This document shows positions 7,342-15,367 of a stretch of DNA of 16,628 bases, piece by piece (positions within the stretch are counted from its first letter, which is position 1; each line of letters begins with the position of its first letter). The notes beneath the pieces are model-generated. The model was given only the letters and a program-made list of their open reading frames with translations. It made no database searches and was not told the origin of the DNA. The position numbers were made by a program, and so were the translations under genes. The stretch is from NCBI GenBank assembly GCA_038227745.1, contig JBBRPS010000120.1, positions 1 to 16,628 on the forward strand, in the 5' to 3' direction. The stretch comes from DASPXY01 sp038227745. GTDB taxonomy: Bacteria > Planctomycetota > Planctomycetia > Gemmatales > Gemmataceae.

Positions 7342-7378
7342 CCGTTTTGCCGCGGTTCGCAGAACCGCGGCAAAACGG
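7342..7378. terminator. 17-bp hairpin between convergent genes
   Basis: CCGTTTTGCCGCGGTTC at 7342-7358 is perfectly complementary to 7362-7378, with a 3-base GCA loop. It lies 23 bases after the DUF2007 stop codon and 34 bases before the aminotransferase stop, so one structure could end transcription from both sides. Each arm carries a TTTT/AAAA run within the stem rather than a separate T-tract, so it may act as a barrier or be an intergenic repeat rather than a classic intrinsic terminator. Confidence 0.65.
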
Positions 7379-7412
7379 GCAGGGCAGCGGCACCCCTTCC
7401 GCAGCACCCGGG

Positions 7413-8528
7413 TCAAGCGCTCCGCCCCGCCAGGCGGTTGAGGATCTCGATGCCGCGGTCGATCGTGTCATCCCTGGCGGCGTAGCTCAGGCGGAAGTGC
7501 GTGTCCGAGCGGCTGAAGACCCCCCCTGGGATGATGAGCAGGTTGTTGCGGACCGCCTCGGCCACGAACTCGTCGCCCGTGCCCCACGGCGCCCGCGGGA
7601 ACATGTAGAACGCCCCACCCGGCTTCACCACCTCGAAGCGGTCTTTCAGCCCGTCGTAGAGGCGGTCGCGCTTGCGGCGGTAGTCGGCGACGAAGCCGGA
7701 GACGTCGTAGTCCCACGCCGCCACGCCCGCGTACTGGACGATGCTGGGGGCGCAGACGTACGTGAACTGCTGCAGCTTGGTCATCTCCTCAATCAATCGC
7801 CGCGGCCCGTGACAGAACCCCAGCCGCCAGCCGGTCATCCCGTAGGCCTTGCTGAAGCCGTCGAAGACGATCACGTCCTCGTTGAACTCCGCGGGGCTGG
7901 CGAACTCCCCCTCGTAGCAGAACGCCCGGTAGACCTCGTCACTCAGCAACAGCACGCCGCGCGCGCGCGCCAGCCGGGCCAGCGCCGCGAGGGTATCGCG
8001 TGGGTAGAGCATGCCTGTGGGGTTGGCGGGACTGTTGACGATGATCGCCTTGGTGCGCGGCGTCAGGGCGGCGCGGACGCGCTCGACGTCGATGCGGAAG
8101 TCGGGGTAGGTGTCGATGAAGACGGTGCGGCCGCCGGCCACGGTGATGAAGTGGGAGTACATGACGAAGTACGGGTCAAAGACGACGACCTCGTCGCCGG
8201 GGTTGATGGTGCAAAGCAGAGCGAGGACCAGGCCGCCGCTGGTGCCGCTGGTGACGAATACCTCGCGGTCGGCGTGGGGGAGGCGCTTGCGGACATCGGC
8301 GCGGATCTTGTCGCGCAGCTCGGGGATGCCCTGGGTGACGGTGTAGGCGTTGAAGCCATGATCGACGGCCGCGTGCGCCGCCGCCTTGATCGGCTCGGGG
8401 ACGTCGAAGTGCGGGATGCCGATGCTCAGGTTGACGGGGTCTTTCAGGCTGCGCGCCAGGTCGAAGACCTTGCGAATCCCAGAGACCTCGATCGAGCGCA
8501 TGCGGTCGGCGATCCAGTGGTCGTGCAT
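7413..8528 (-). CDS. Class I/II pyridoxal-phosphate aminotransferase
   Basis: Predicted 371-residue fold-type I PLP enzyme of the aspartate-aminotransferase subgroup, transferring an amino group between an amino acid and a 2-oxoacid in the cytosol. The landmarks are present: NLSIGIPHF (33-41), TSGTSGGL for phosphate binding (93-100), NSPANPTG with N169, SDEVY with D197 and Y200, and FSKAYGMTGWRLGF where K227 should form the Schiff base and R235 contacts phosphate. FRLSYA at 345-350 supplies R346, the likely alpha-carboxylate binder. Length is near complete for the subgroup, slightly short at the N-terminus. The motifs do not fix the substrate; aspartate, aromatic or alanine-type specificity are all possible. 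The ATG at 8528 begins the conserved domain (the frame runs on to 8906, inside the neighbouring gene), but no good ribosome-binding site precedes it. It lies 143 bases downstream of the WD40 gene on the same strand, with a hairpin between. Confidence 0.92.
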   Translation of the reverse strand: MHDHWIADRMRSIEVSGIRKVFDLARSLKDPVNLSIGIPHFDVPEPIKAAAHAAVDHGFNAYTVTQGIPELRDKIRADVRKRLPHADREVFVTSGTSGGLVLALLCTINPGDEVVVFDPYFVMYSHFITVAGGRTVFIDTYPDFRIDVERVRAALTPRTKAIIVNSPANPTGMLYPRDTLAALARLARARGVLLLSDEVYRAFCYEGEFASPAEFNEDVIVFDGFSKAYGMTGWRLGFCHGPRRLIEEMTKLQQFTYVCAPSIVQYAGVAAWDYDVSGFVADYRRKRDRLYDGLKDRFEVVKPGGAFYMFPRAPWGTGDEFVAEAVRNNLLIIPGGVFSRSDTHFRLSYAARDDTIDRGIEILNRLAGRSA

Positions 8529-8583
8529 TGGCGTGGTCCGTGGTCGTGGTGCGGGACGCTGTCCGTCCCTGAAACGATACGGA

Positions 8584-8614
8584 GGGCCGGCACGGCTTCC
8601 AGGCGTGCCGGCCC
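8584..8614 (-). terminator. Hairpin downstream of the WD40 gene
   Basis: GGGCCGGCACG at 8584-8594 is perfectly complementary to CGTGCCGGCCC at 8604-8614, with a 9-base loop. It lies 57 bases past the stop codon of the minus-strand WD40 gene and before the aminotransferase. There is no T-run on the minus-strand exit side, so terminator function is only plausible. A smaller stem (8553-8558 against 8564-8569) lies closer to the aminotransferase start. Confidence 0.55.
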
Positions 8615-8671
8615 CCGCGCTCTGGAGAAACCGCTGGAACTCACTCGAAGCCGCGAGCCGCGAGGACGAAC

Positions 8672-11600
8672 TCAGCGATCCCCGTAGCCCACGGGAAGGT
8701 CGTCGAGGTCCCGAGGCACCTGCTTGAGGCCTTGCAACCCCTGGCCCCGTCGCTGCTCCGCCGACCGCAGGACCAGCCCCGTCACATCGGCCAGCGCGCG
8801 GCCCTGCGCCAGCGCGATCTGCAGCGCCGACAGCAGGCCCGCCTCCTGTACCTTGCCCGGCTGCGCCCAGGAGAAACGCAGGATCGCGAGCTGCGCCAGC
8901 CGCCACGGCACCTGTTTTGGCCAGCTCGCGATGCGGTCGGCCTCGCTGCCCTCGCGCTCGGCGTCCACGTCGAGGAAGACCAGCGCCGCCCCCGGCACGT
9001 CGGCCAGTCGCTCGGCCAGCTGGTAGAAGTCCAGGGCGAACGGCTGCTCGCCCGGCGGCACCGCGTGGACCTTGAGCAGGTTGCCGCGTTTGGCGACCCG
9101 CTCGGCGCCCTCGTAGTAGACCACCAGGACGTCGCTGCCCGGCCGGGCCTTTGCCAGTTTGCCCATCTCGTTCTGGATGATCAGGAGCTGGCGGTCGATG
9201 CCGCTCAGGCGCACCTGATCACCGGTCATCAGCCCATCGACGGTCACCACACTGAACGGCGTGCGCTCGGGCGGCCCTGCGAAGGTCTTCACGACCCGCT
9301 GTTTGAAGGCGGCGCGGTCGCGGGCCCGCGTGCTGATGGCCAGGACGTGCAGGCGCTGCAGCGTCTCGGGCCGCGCGCAGTCCAGACTGAACTCCCGCCG
9401 GCTGTCCTCCTGCTGCGGGAGGTCGGGCAGCGCCAGTTTGACGCGGTTGTCCTGCTTGCGCGTCAGCAGCATGGACGCCTTGAACGGCGTGACGTTCCGC
9501 GCGCGGTCCAGCTTGCCGGCCTGCAGCGGGGCCGGCAACTGCTGCAGGCCGTTGACGTACACCTGGACGCGGCAAGCCTGGCGGCGGCGAGCGTCGCCGG
9601 TGTCGTCGTCGCCCCAGTGGACCTCGCCGTGCAGCTCGACCTTGCTGTGGCCCATCTCAGGGAAGCGCACCTTGTCCCCGGGGAGCAACTTCGGCTTCAC
9701 GCCGCTCTCCGCCCCGAAGGGGACGATGCGGATAATCTCCACGCGGACGGGTGACGGGGTGCGGGTCGCCTTCACCTGCGGCGAGGCCTCCGTACCCCGG
9801 TCGCTCGTCGCCTCGGCGTGCAGCAGGTTCGCGCCCGGCTTCAGGGGCACGTCCACCTTCGCCGCGAGTTCCCACAGGCCCTCGGCGTTCACGCGCTGCC
9901 CGGCCACGTCCACCGCGACCGGGGCGAGGCCCTGGCCCTGGCGCACCACCCGCACGCGCGTCAGCTTGCGGTCGGAGCGGACCTTGACCGTCACTGTCAG
10001 CTGCGACTTCATGACCGACAGGTCTCCGCCCGGCTCGGTCCGGATGACGGGCGCCGCCGCGGGCCGGCGCACGGTGACCGTCCCGGGGAGGAGGCTGCGG
10101 CCCTCGGCGTTGCTCACCCAGAGGCGGACCTCGTGCTCGGTCTGCTCGGCCTGCAACGGCACGTCCTTGAGGCGCACGCGGAACAGGCCCTCCTTCTCGG
10201 GTTCGATCGTGGCCGCGACCGCGGCGGCGCGGCCCCCGACCTCGATGGCGATGCCATCCTCGAGCAGGGGCAGGGGCGAACGGACGCGCGCAACCAGGTC
10301 GCAGGACACGCGGCCGAGGGCCTTCTCCTCCTTCAGTTCCACGACCGCCGGCGGGCGCAGGTACGACAGCGTGACCTCGTGCGTCATGGCCGTCCACTCA
10401 TTGCTCAACCGGATTACGACCGTGTTCTTGCCCGGGGCGAGGGCCACCTTTGCGGACAGCGTCTTCGCCTTCTCGTCCACCGCCGCCTCCACCTTCCGCC
10501 GGGGCTGCTCCTTGACCGTGATCTCCAGACGGTAGGGCCGGCGGTCTTCCACGAACGCGAGCTGGCCCAGGAGGAGGGCCTCGCCTTCCTTCGCCTCACC
10601 GTGGAAGACCGTGCCGTCGGCGGGCGTCAGCTTCAGCAGCGTGGGCACGGGCGGAAGGTACGTGACGGTGACCTGGCCCTCGCCGGCGTCGCTGTCGTCC
10701 GCGGCGGCGCGGAAGCGCAGCACCTGCTTGCCTGGCTGGAGGCGGATGTCTTCGCCGATCGTCAGCTTCTCGACCGAGCCGACGACGAACTTCGCCAGGG
10801 AGACAGGCTTGCCGTCACCGCGGAGCCACTCGGCGCGGCTCAACTTTGCCCTGCCGATTACCTCGCCGTGGACGCGGACGCGGGGCACCGTGACGACCAC
10901 CGGCGCGCGCGGGTCGTCCACCGGCTGCACGTCGCCGGCGCCGGGGCCGAGCGGCTCGATTCGCTGCAGGACGACGCGCGGCGGCTCGGCCTTCTTCTTT
11001 TTCAGGATCACCGACAGCGACCGCGCATGCGTCTCGTCGTCCTCGTACCCCTTCAGGGCGTCCTTATTCCGCGCGGTGACCGTCAGGACGTTGAGGCCGG
11101 GTCGGAGCTTCACCTTCTGCTCGACCGTGAACGGCGCGGCCTTGACCGGCCGGTGGGCGGAAGTCGTGGCCGGCAGGTCGCGGCCATCGTGCTGATGGGC
11201 CACGGTGACGTTGAGTTCCGCCTCCGGCACGCCGGGGACGACCTCGGCCCGCAGAAGGAAGTCGGGATCCTGGACCACCACGGTGCCGTCGCGGCCCGGG
11301 AGCCGGACCTCCGGGCGCGCGGCCTGGTTCCGCACGGCCACGCGCTCGCGGTACGGCTCCCGCTCGGCCTCGGGCTCGTACGCCACCGCCCAGACGAGAT
11401 GGGTGCCGCGCGTGATCTCGAGCGGCACCTCCCACGTCCCGTCGGGAGAGTTTTTCAGGTCCAGGGGCGACTCTGGTCCGTTGCCGACGCCCCATGCCAC
11501 GGCGCGCAGCGTCTCCACGGGGCGGCCCGCGACCTGGACGCGCAGGACGGCCTTCGGCCCCGTCAGCCGGATCTGCCCGCGTGCGTCCGCCGCCACCGCG

Positions 11601-14011
11601 TGGCCGTCCTGGAGCAGCAGGAGCGACATCTTCGGCGCCGGCCGCACTTCGGGCGGCGTGTCCTTCTCCAGGCCGCGCCGCACCAGCGCCGCGAGCAGGC
11701 CCTCACGGCGATAGGTGCCGCGGTACTCGCGTGCCGGGGCGAAGGCGGCCGGCTCTTTCCGCTCGCCCTTGTTGAAGTGCCAGCCGACGTAGTCCTCCGC
11801 GGGCAGAGCGCTGGAGTCGTACGGCCCCAGCCGGTTCCAGGCGATCCACTGCCGTTCCTTCGGCCGTCCGAGGTCGCTGAGGAACAGCGTGAACAGCGGC
11901 TTGCGTTCGTCCATGCCCTGGTGGACCTTCAGGGCGACGTCGTCGTTGCCCGCGGGGTCGCCGCGCCGGAGAGTGACCGTGCTGTCCGGCGGCAGGCGGT
12001 CGAGCGCCTCGTACAGGGCCACCGCCGACTTCAGCGGCCGCAGCTTGCCGTCCACCACCAGCCCTGCGACGGCGTCATCGATCCGGAGTTTCCCGCGGGC
12101 CGGACTGTCCTCGTCCACCCGGGCGACGACCAGCTTGCCGTCGCGCCTGCGCACCGCCAGGCCGGAGATGCGGCCGTGCTTGTTGAGGTGCGCGTCGAGG
12201 TCGGCGAGGCTCCAGACGCAGACGGTCTGGTCGGTGCTGGAGGAGACGAGCAGCCGGCCGTCGGCGGAGAAGGCGAGCGAGGTAACCGGGGCGAGGTGCC
12301 CGGTGTACTGACGCGCGGGCTGGCCGGTGCGGGCGTTGTACAGCCAGAGCTGCGACTGCCCGGAGAGTTCGTGCATCGCGACCGCCAGCAGTGGGACGTC
12401 GAGCGGCTTCCGCACCGGGAGCAGGGCGTAGTCGGCGAGGGACTGCGCCGCGGGCAGCGTGATGTCCCGCGGCGCCTTGCCCTTCTCGGTGACGGTGAGG
12501 ACGGCCCGGCCGTCGCGCTGCGCGTGACTCAGTTCCCAGCCGCGCGTATCCGGCGCGGCGAGTCCCCACCCCTTGAGGTCCTCGGTCAGGGAACGGCGGG
12601 TGAGGTCGAAGAGCAGGTCGCCCTCCTGCGGGGGCAGGGGCGCGTCGCCTGGGGTACGGCGGTGGCGGGGGTTGAGCACCAGGCCGAGGTCGTTCCCGCG
12701 CTTCACGAAGGCGACACGGCCGACGGTGGAGCCGACGCTGCGGAGCACCTGCGCGGCGGCGTTGTTGAGCTTCAGCAGGTCGGCGACGGCGTAGACGCGG
12801 ACGGTGTGGTCCGGCCCGCCGCCGACCGCGAGGTGGCGCCCGCCCGGGGCGGCGGCCACCACCGGCTGGGAGGTCGTCCCCTTCCACAGCGGCGCCTGGC
12901 CCCTCAGCGTGCCGAACGTGCCCTTCCCGAGGTCGAGGAGTTGCAGGAGGAACTGGTTGCCCTTCTTCGGTTGCCAGAGGACGACCGCGGCGAGGTCGTC
13001 CTGGCCGCCGCCCGTGCGCGAGGCCAGGGCGAGGGCGGAACAGAGGCTGTCCGGCCCCTTCGCGACGGGCGCGGGCGTCCAGACCGCGGGCTTGCCGTCC
13101 GCCTGGGCGAGCGACCAGGTTTTCAGCTCCGCCCTGCCCGTCCCGAAGCGCCCGGTCAGCAGTCGGTCCTTGGCGGCGAGGCGGGCGACGGTCAGGTTCG
13201 TGTCGGCGTCGGCGACCTTGTGGAGCGCGCCCCCCTGCGCGACGGCCCAGACGCGGAGGAACCCGTCCTTGCAGGCGGCAGCGGCGCGGACGTCGGTCGG
13301 GCCCGCGCCCGTAAACCACGCGGCCAGCCCGGGCCGGGCGGGGTAGGTTTCGGGCAGACCTTCCTTCACGGCCAGCTCCTTCTCGGCGGCCACGTCCCAG
13401 AGGCGCAGCACGCCGTGATAGCGGTCGCCGTCCAGCTGTTCGCGCGCGAAGGAGACGAGGAGCGCCCGGCCCCGGGGGCGGTCGGCGACGAAGGCGAGGG
13501 CCAGGATCTCGCCCGTGTGGCCGCGGAGGATGCGGACATCCTTGCGGTCGGCCCTGTTGAAGACGTAGATGTTGCCCAGGTCGCGGCGGGCCGTTTCGTT
13601 CATGGCGCCGACGACGGGCCACATCTTGCCGTCCTCGCGCAGCCCGGCGGCGGCGCGGCTGAGGCCGCGGCCGCCGACCGCCAGCCAGCGGTCATCGGGA
13701 GAGAGCGCCAGGGCGTTGACGGCGCCGTCGGTCCCCGCACCTATGGGGATCCGGTAAGTCAATTTCTCGTCGGGCACGAAGCGGCCGCCGGCGGTGAGGC
13801 GCCAGCCCCGCACCATCTTGTCGAACCCGCCGGCGTAGAGGGCCTGGCCGTCGGAGCTGAACACGAGGCTAGTGACGAGGGCGGTGGGGCCCCTGGCTTC
13901 GAGGCGGAGGAGGGGGCGGTTGTCTCCGGGCGGCAGGGGCGCCGGGGCCTGCGCCGGGGCGGTCGTCGGGAAGAAGAGAACACAAGTCAGGAGTGCGGCG
14001 CGGTGACGCAT
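8672..14011 (-). CDS. Giant exported WD40 / PDZ-like / Ig-like protein with degenerate caspase-like domain
   Basis: Predicted 1779-residue exported protein. A signal peptide covers about 1-22 (LLTCVLFFPTTAPAQA). WD40-type blades are visible at about 43-72, 93-152, 160-206 (ILRGHTGEILALAF, VLRLWDV), near 387-408, and at 569-602 (TGHLAPVTSLAFSADGRLLV, VCVWSL). Residues 610-682 resemble a PDZ domain (GRISGLAVRR, VDEDSPARGKLRIDDAV). A segment near 720-770 (WIAWNRLGPYDSS, GWHFNKG) is typical of planctomycete WD40-caspase proteins. Residues 830-1530 hold several Ig-like modules marked by repeats of the VxLxPGxN pattern, for example VKLRPGLNVL, VALAPGKNTV and VPLKPGANLL. The C-terminus from about 1553 (LHVLAIS) has the caspase (peptidase C14) layout, but the His motif reads YYEGAE (1632-1637) and the Cys motif FLDVDAE (1679-1685), so it is probably not a protease. 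The ATG at 14011 has GAGG 5 bases upstream. It is likely a scaffold or sensor; partners are unknown. Confidence 0.88.
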   Translation of the reverse strand: MRHRAALLTCVLFFPTTAPAQAPAPLPPGDNRPLLRLEARGPTALVTSLVFSSDGQALYAGGFDKMVRGWRLTAGGRFVPDEKLTYRIPIGAGTDGAVNALALSPDDRWLAVGGRGLSRAAAGLREDGKMWPVVGAMNETARRDLGNIYVFNRADRKDVRILRGHTGEILALAFVADRPRGRALLVSFAREQLDGDRYHGVLRLWDVAAEKELAVKEGLPETYPARPGLAAWFTGAGPTDVRAAAACKDGFLRVWAVAQGGALHKVADADTNLTVARLAAKDRLLTGRFGTGRAELKTWSLAQADGKPAVWTPAPVAKGPDSLCSALALASRTGGGQDDLAAVVLWQPKKGNQFLLQLLDLGKGTFGTLRGQAPLWKGTTSQPVVAAAPGGRHLAVGGGPDHTVRVYAVADLLKLNNAAAQVLRSVGSTVGRVAFVKRGNDLGLVLNPRHRRTPGDAPLPPQEGDLLFDLTRRSLTEDLKGWGLAAPDTRGWELSHAQRDGRAVLTVTEKGKAPRDITLPAAQSLADYALLPVRKPLDVPLLAVAMHELSGQSQLWLYNARTGQPARQYTGHLAPVTSLAFSADGRLLVSSSTDQTVCVWSLADLDAHLNKHGRISGLAVRRRDGKLVVARVDEDSPARGKLRIDDAVAGLVVDGKLRPLKSAVALYEALDRLPPDSTVTLRRGDPAGNDDVALKVHQGMDERKPLFTLFLSDLGRPKERQWIAWNRLGPYDSSALPAEDYVGWHFNKGERKEPAAFAPAREYRGTYRREGLLAALVRRGLEKDTPPEVRPAPKMSLLLLQDGHAVAADARGQIRLTGPKAVLRVQVAGRPVETLRAVAWGVGNGPESPLDLKNSPDGTWEVPLEITRGTHLVWAVAYEPEAEREPYRERVAVRNQAARPEVRLPGRDGTVVVQDPDFLLRAEVVPGVPEAELNVTVAHQHDGRDLPATTSAHRPVKAAPFTVEQKVKLRPGLNVLTVTARNKDALKGYEDDETHARSLSVILKKKKAEPPRVVLQRIEPLGPGAGDVQPVDDPRAPVVVTVPRVRVHGEVIGRAKLSRAEWLRGDGKPVSLAKFVVGSVEKLTIGEDIRLQPGKQVLRFRAAADDSDAGEGQVTVTYLPPVPTLLKLTPADGTVFHGEAKEGEALLLGQLAFVEDRRPYRLEITVKEQPRRKVEAAVDEKAKTLSAKVALAPGKNTVVIRLSNEWTAMTHEVTLSYLRPPAVVELKEEKALGRVSCDLVARVRSPLPLLEDGIAIEVGGRAAAVAATIEPEKEGLFRVRLKDVPLQAEQTEHEVRLWVSNAEGRSLLPGTVTVRRPAAAPVIRTEPGGDLSVMKSQLTVTVKVRSDRKLTRVRVVRQGQGLAPVAVDVAGQRVNAEGLWELAAKVDVPLKPGANLLHAEATSDRGTEASPQVKATRTPSPVRVEIIRIVPFGAESGVKPKLLPGDKVRFPEMGHSKVELHGEVHWGDDDTGDARRRQACRVQVYVNGLQQLPAPLQAGKLDRARNVTPFKASMLLTRKQDNRVKLALPDLPQQEDSRREFSLDCARPETLQRLHVLAISTRARDRAAFKQRVVKTFAGPPERTPFSVVTVDGLMTGDQVRLSGIDRQLLIIQNEMGKLAKARPGSDVLVVYYEGAERVAKRGNLLKVHAVPPGEQPFALDFYQLAERLADVPGAALVFLDVDAEREGSEADRIASWPKQVPWRLAQLAILRFSWAQPGKVQEAGLLSALQIALAQGRALADVTGLVLRSAEQRRGQGLQGLKQVPRDLDDLPVGYGDR

Positions 14012-14132
14012 CGGAACCTCGGTTGGGATGTAAGCAGGCCTGGGGTGAGGAGCGGCAGACGGGCCAGCCTCCGATTTGCAGGGTAGCACCCGGCGGGGCT
14101 GCCTTCAACGCGAAATCCGGGCGGCGAGAAAC

Positions 14133-14174
14133 GGGCCTGGCGTTTCGCGCCGAAGAGCGCGAAACGCCAGGCCC
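14133..14174. repeat. 18-bp perfect inverted repeat
   Basis: GGGCCTGGCGTTTCGCGC at 14133-14150 is perfectly complementary to 14157-14174, with a 6-base loop CGAAGA. A related piece of the arm, CGCGAAA, also occurs upstream at 14109-14115. It lies between divergent starts, where a terminator would serve neither gene. Confidence 0.8.
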
Positions 14175-14230
14175 AACCCGCGGGACCCCAGGAACGTCGC
14201 AACTTCCTATTCCCCCGGCCAGAAAGAGGC

Positions 14231-14288
14231 TCACGTAGGACGGCTCTCCTGAGCCGTCCGGACGGCTCAGGAGAGCCGTCCTACGTGA
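14231..14288. repeat. 58-base perfect palindrome with nested hairpins
   Basis: The arm 14231-14259 is the exact reverse complement of 14260-14288, with no loop. Each arm folds on itself as well: GGACGGCTC, TCCT, GAGCCGTCC at 14238-14259, and GGACGGCTC, AGGA, GAGCCGTCC at 14260-14281. The DNA could form one long cruciform or two small hairpins side by side, flanked by the matching ends TCACGTA and TACGTGA. No T-tract follows. Confidence 0.9.
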
Positions 14289-14335
14289 GAACTTCCTTGC
14301 CGGGGTGATAACACGGCCGGCGCGCCCCGCGTCAA

Positions 14336-14374
14336 GGCTCGTGGGGACAAGTTGGCAGCTTGTCCCCACAAGCC
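14336..14374. repeat. 16-bp inverted repeat with one mismatch
   Basis: GGCTCGTGGGGACAAG at 14336-14351 pairs with CTTGTCCCCACAAGCC at 14359-14374 around the loop TTGGCAG, with one mismatch. It is the third such structure in the divergent spacer and lies 78 bases before the DUF1559 start, so it could also fall in that transcript's 5' leader. Confidence 0.75.
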
Positions 14375-14452
14375 CTTGGCGTCGCGACGATCCCGATCTA
14401 CCAATAGTCCTGGCGGCCGGCGCCCGGCGACCGCCGTCCGGGGGGGAGAGCG

Positions 14453-15367
14453 ATGCGCGTGGACGGGTGGAAATGTCGCTGTGGCCTGACCAGGCTGGAC
14501 CTGATCGTGGTCCTTGGGATCGTGTTCACGCTCGCTGGCCTGCTCTTCACCCTGCTGCCCCGCGCCCACCAATCCTCCGACCGCGTCCGCTGTGCCTTCA
14601 ACCTCAAGCAGATCGGCGACGCCGTCCAGAGCTTCCAGGCGCGCAAGAACTTCCTCCCCGCCGCACGGATCGGCGACGGCTACGCCACCTGGGCCGTCCA
14701 GGTCGCGCCGGACCTGCGCAGCACGCACCCCGACCCGCTCAAGGCATGGGACATACAGAAGCCCTACGCCGCGCAGCCCGCCGCGATCCGCCAGGTCCAG
14801 GTCACGCTGTTCTACTGCCCCGGACGCCGCCGGCCGCCGCAGGTCAGCACCGAGGGCGACACCGCCGCCGACGGCTCACTCCTGCCCGGTGCCCTCGGCG
14901 ATTACGCCTGCGCCGCGGGCGACGGCGACCCCGCCCACCCCTGGGACGGCCCCGACGCCAACGGCCCCATCATCCTCGGCGAGGTGCTGCGCCGCGAGAA
15001 GGACCGCGTCCTCGAGTGGCGGTCGCGCACCACCCTCAAGGACCTGAAGGGCAAGGAGAGTTACACGATTCTGATTGGCGACAAGCACGTGCCGCTCGGG
15101 CGGTTCGGCGAGGCCAAGGCCGGCGACGGCTCGCTCTACAACGGGGCCAACGCGGCGAGCGGTTCGCGCGTCGGCGGCCCCGGCCACCGCCTGGCGCCGG
15201 CGCCGGACGCGCCGTTCAACCGCAATTTCGGCAGCTACCACCCCGGCGCCGTCTGCCAGTTCCTCATGGCCGACAACAGCGTCCGGCCGTTCACGCCGGC
15301 GCTCGACGGGGCCGTCCTCGGGCAGCTGACGATCCGGCCGGCGGCCAAAGCGGAGAAGGACCGATGA
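14453..15367 (+). CDS. DUF1559-type pseudopilin-like protein
   Basis: Predicted 304-residue protein of the DUF1559 family, greatly expanded in planctomycetes and bearing a type IV prepilin-like N-terminus. After a short leader (MRVDGWKCRCG), the sequence LTRLDLIVVLGIVFTLAGLLF is the prepilin helix. Cleavage after G11 would put Asp at +5 in place of the usual Glu. The family's following motif is present as RVRCAFNLKQIGDAVQSFQ (45-63), and its C-terminal motif as FGSYHPGAVCQFLMADNSV followed by RPF. The typical DUF1559 length is similar. It is likely anchored in a membrane with the bulk exported; the role of the family (pseudopilus, surface or envelope protein) is not settled. The ATG at 14453 has a strong ribosome-binding site, GGGGGGAGAG. 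The stop codon overlaps the start of the DUF4432 gene by ATGA. Confidence 0.9.
   Translation: MRVDGWKCRCGLTRLDLIVVLGIVFTLAGLLFTLLPRAHQSSDRVRCAFNLKQIGDAVQSFQARKNFLPAARIGDGYATWAVQVAPDLRSTHPDPLKAWDIQKPYAAQPAAIRQVQVTLFYCPGRRRPPQVSTEGDTAADGSLLPGALGDYACAAGDGDPAHPWDGPDANGPIILGEVLRREKDRVLEWRSRTTLKDLKGKESYTILIGDKHVPLGRFGEAKAGDGSLYNGANAASGSRVGGPGHRLAPAPDAPFNRNFGSYHPGAVCQFLMADNSVRPFTPALDGAVLGQLTIRPAAKAEKDR

Larger units (their letters stand above)
14012..14452. promoter_or_regulatory. Divergent intergenic region with three inverted repeats
   Basis: This 441-base stretch carries no credible gene. It lies between the starts of the WD40 gene (minus) and the DUF1559 gene (plus), so both promoters should be here, but no clear -35/-10 pair is visible in the GC-rich sequence. 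The middle is occupied by three inverted repeats (14133-14174, 14231-14288, 14336-14374), listed separately. The GGGGGGAGAG just before 14453 is the ribosome-binding site of the DUF1559 gene. Confidence 0.6.

Noticed and set aside
9818..14086. Open frame of 1422 codons on the plus strand opposite the WD40 gene
   Set aside because: It is a shadow caused by GC-rich third positions. Its translation is low complexity, rich in R, G, Q, A and H, with no domain, while the minus strand encodes recognisable WD40, PDZ-like and caspase-like sequence.
14305..15363. N-terminal extension of the DUF4432 frame by 353 codons
   Set aside because: This part overlaps the DUF1559 gene in another frame and is R/P/A-rich with no domain. 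The DUF4432 homology starts at the ATG at 15364.
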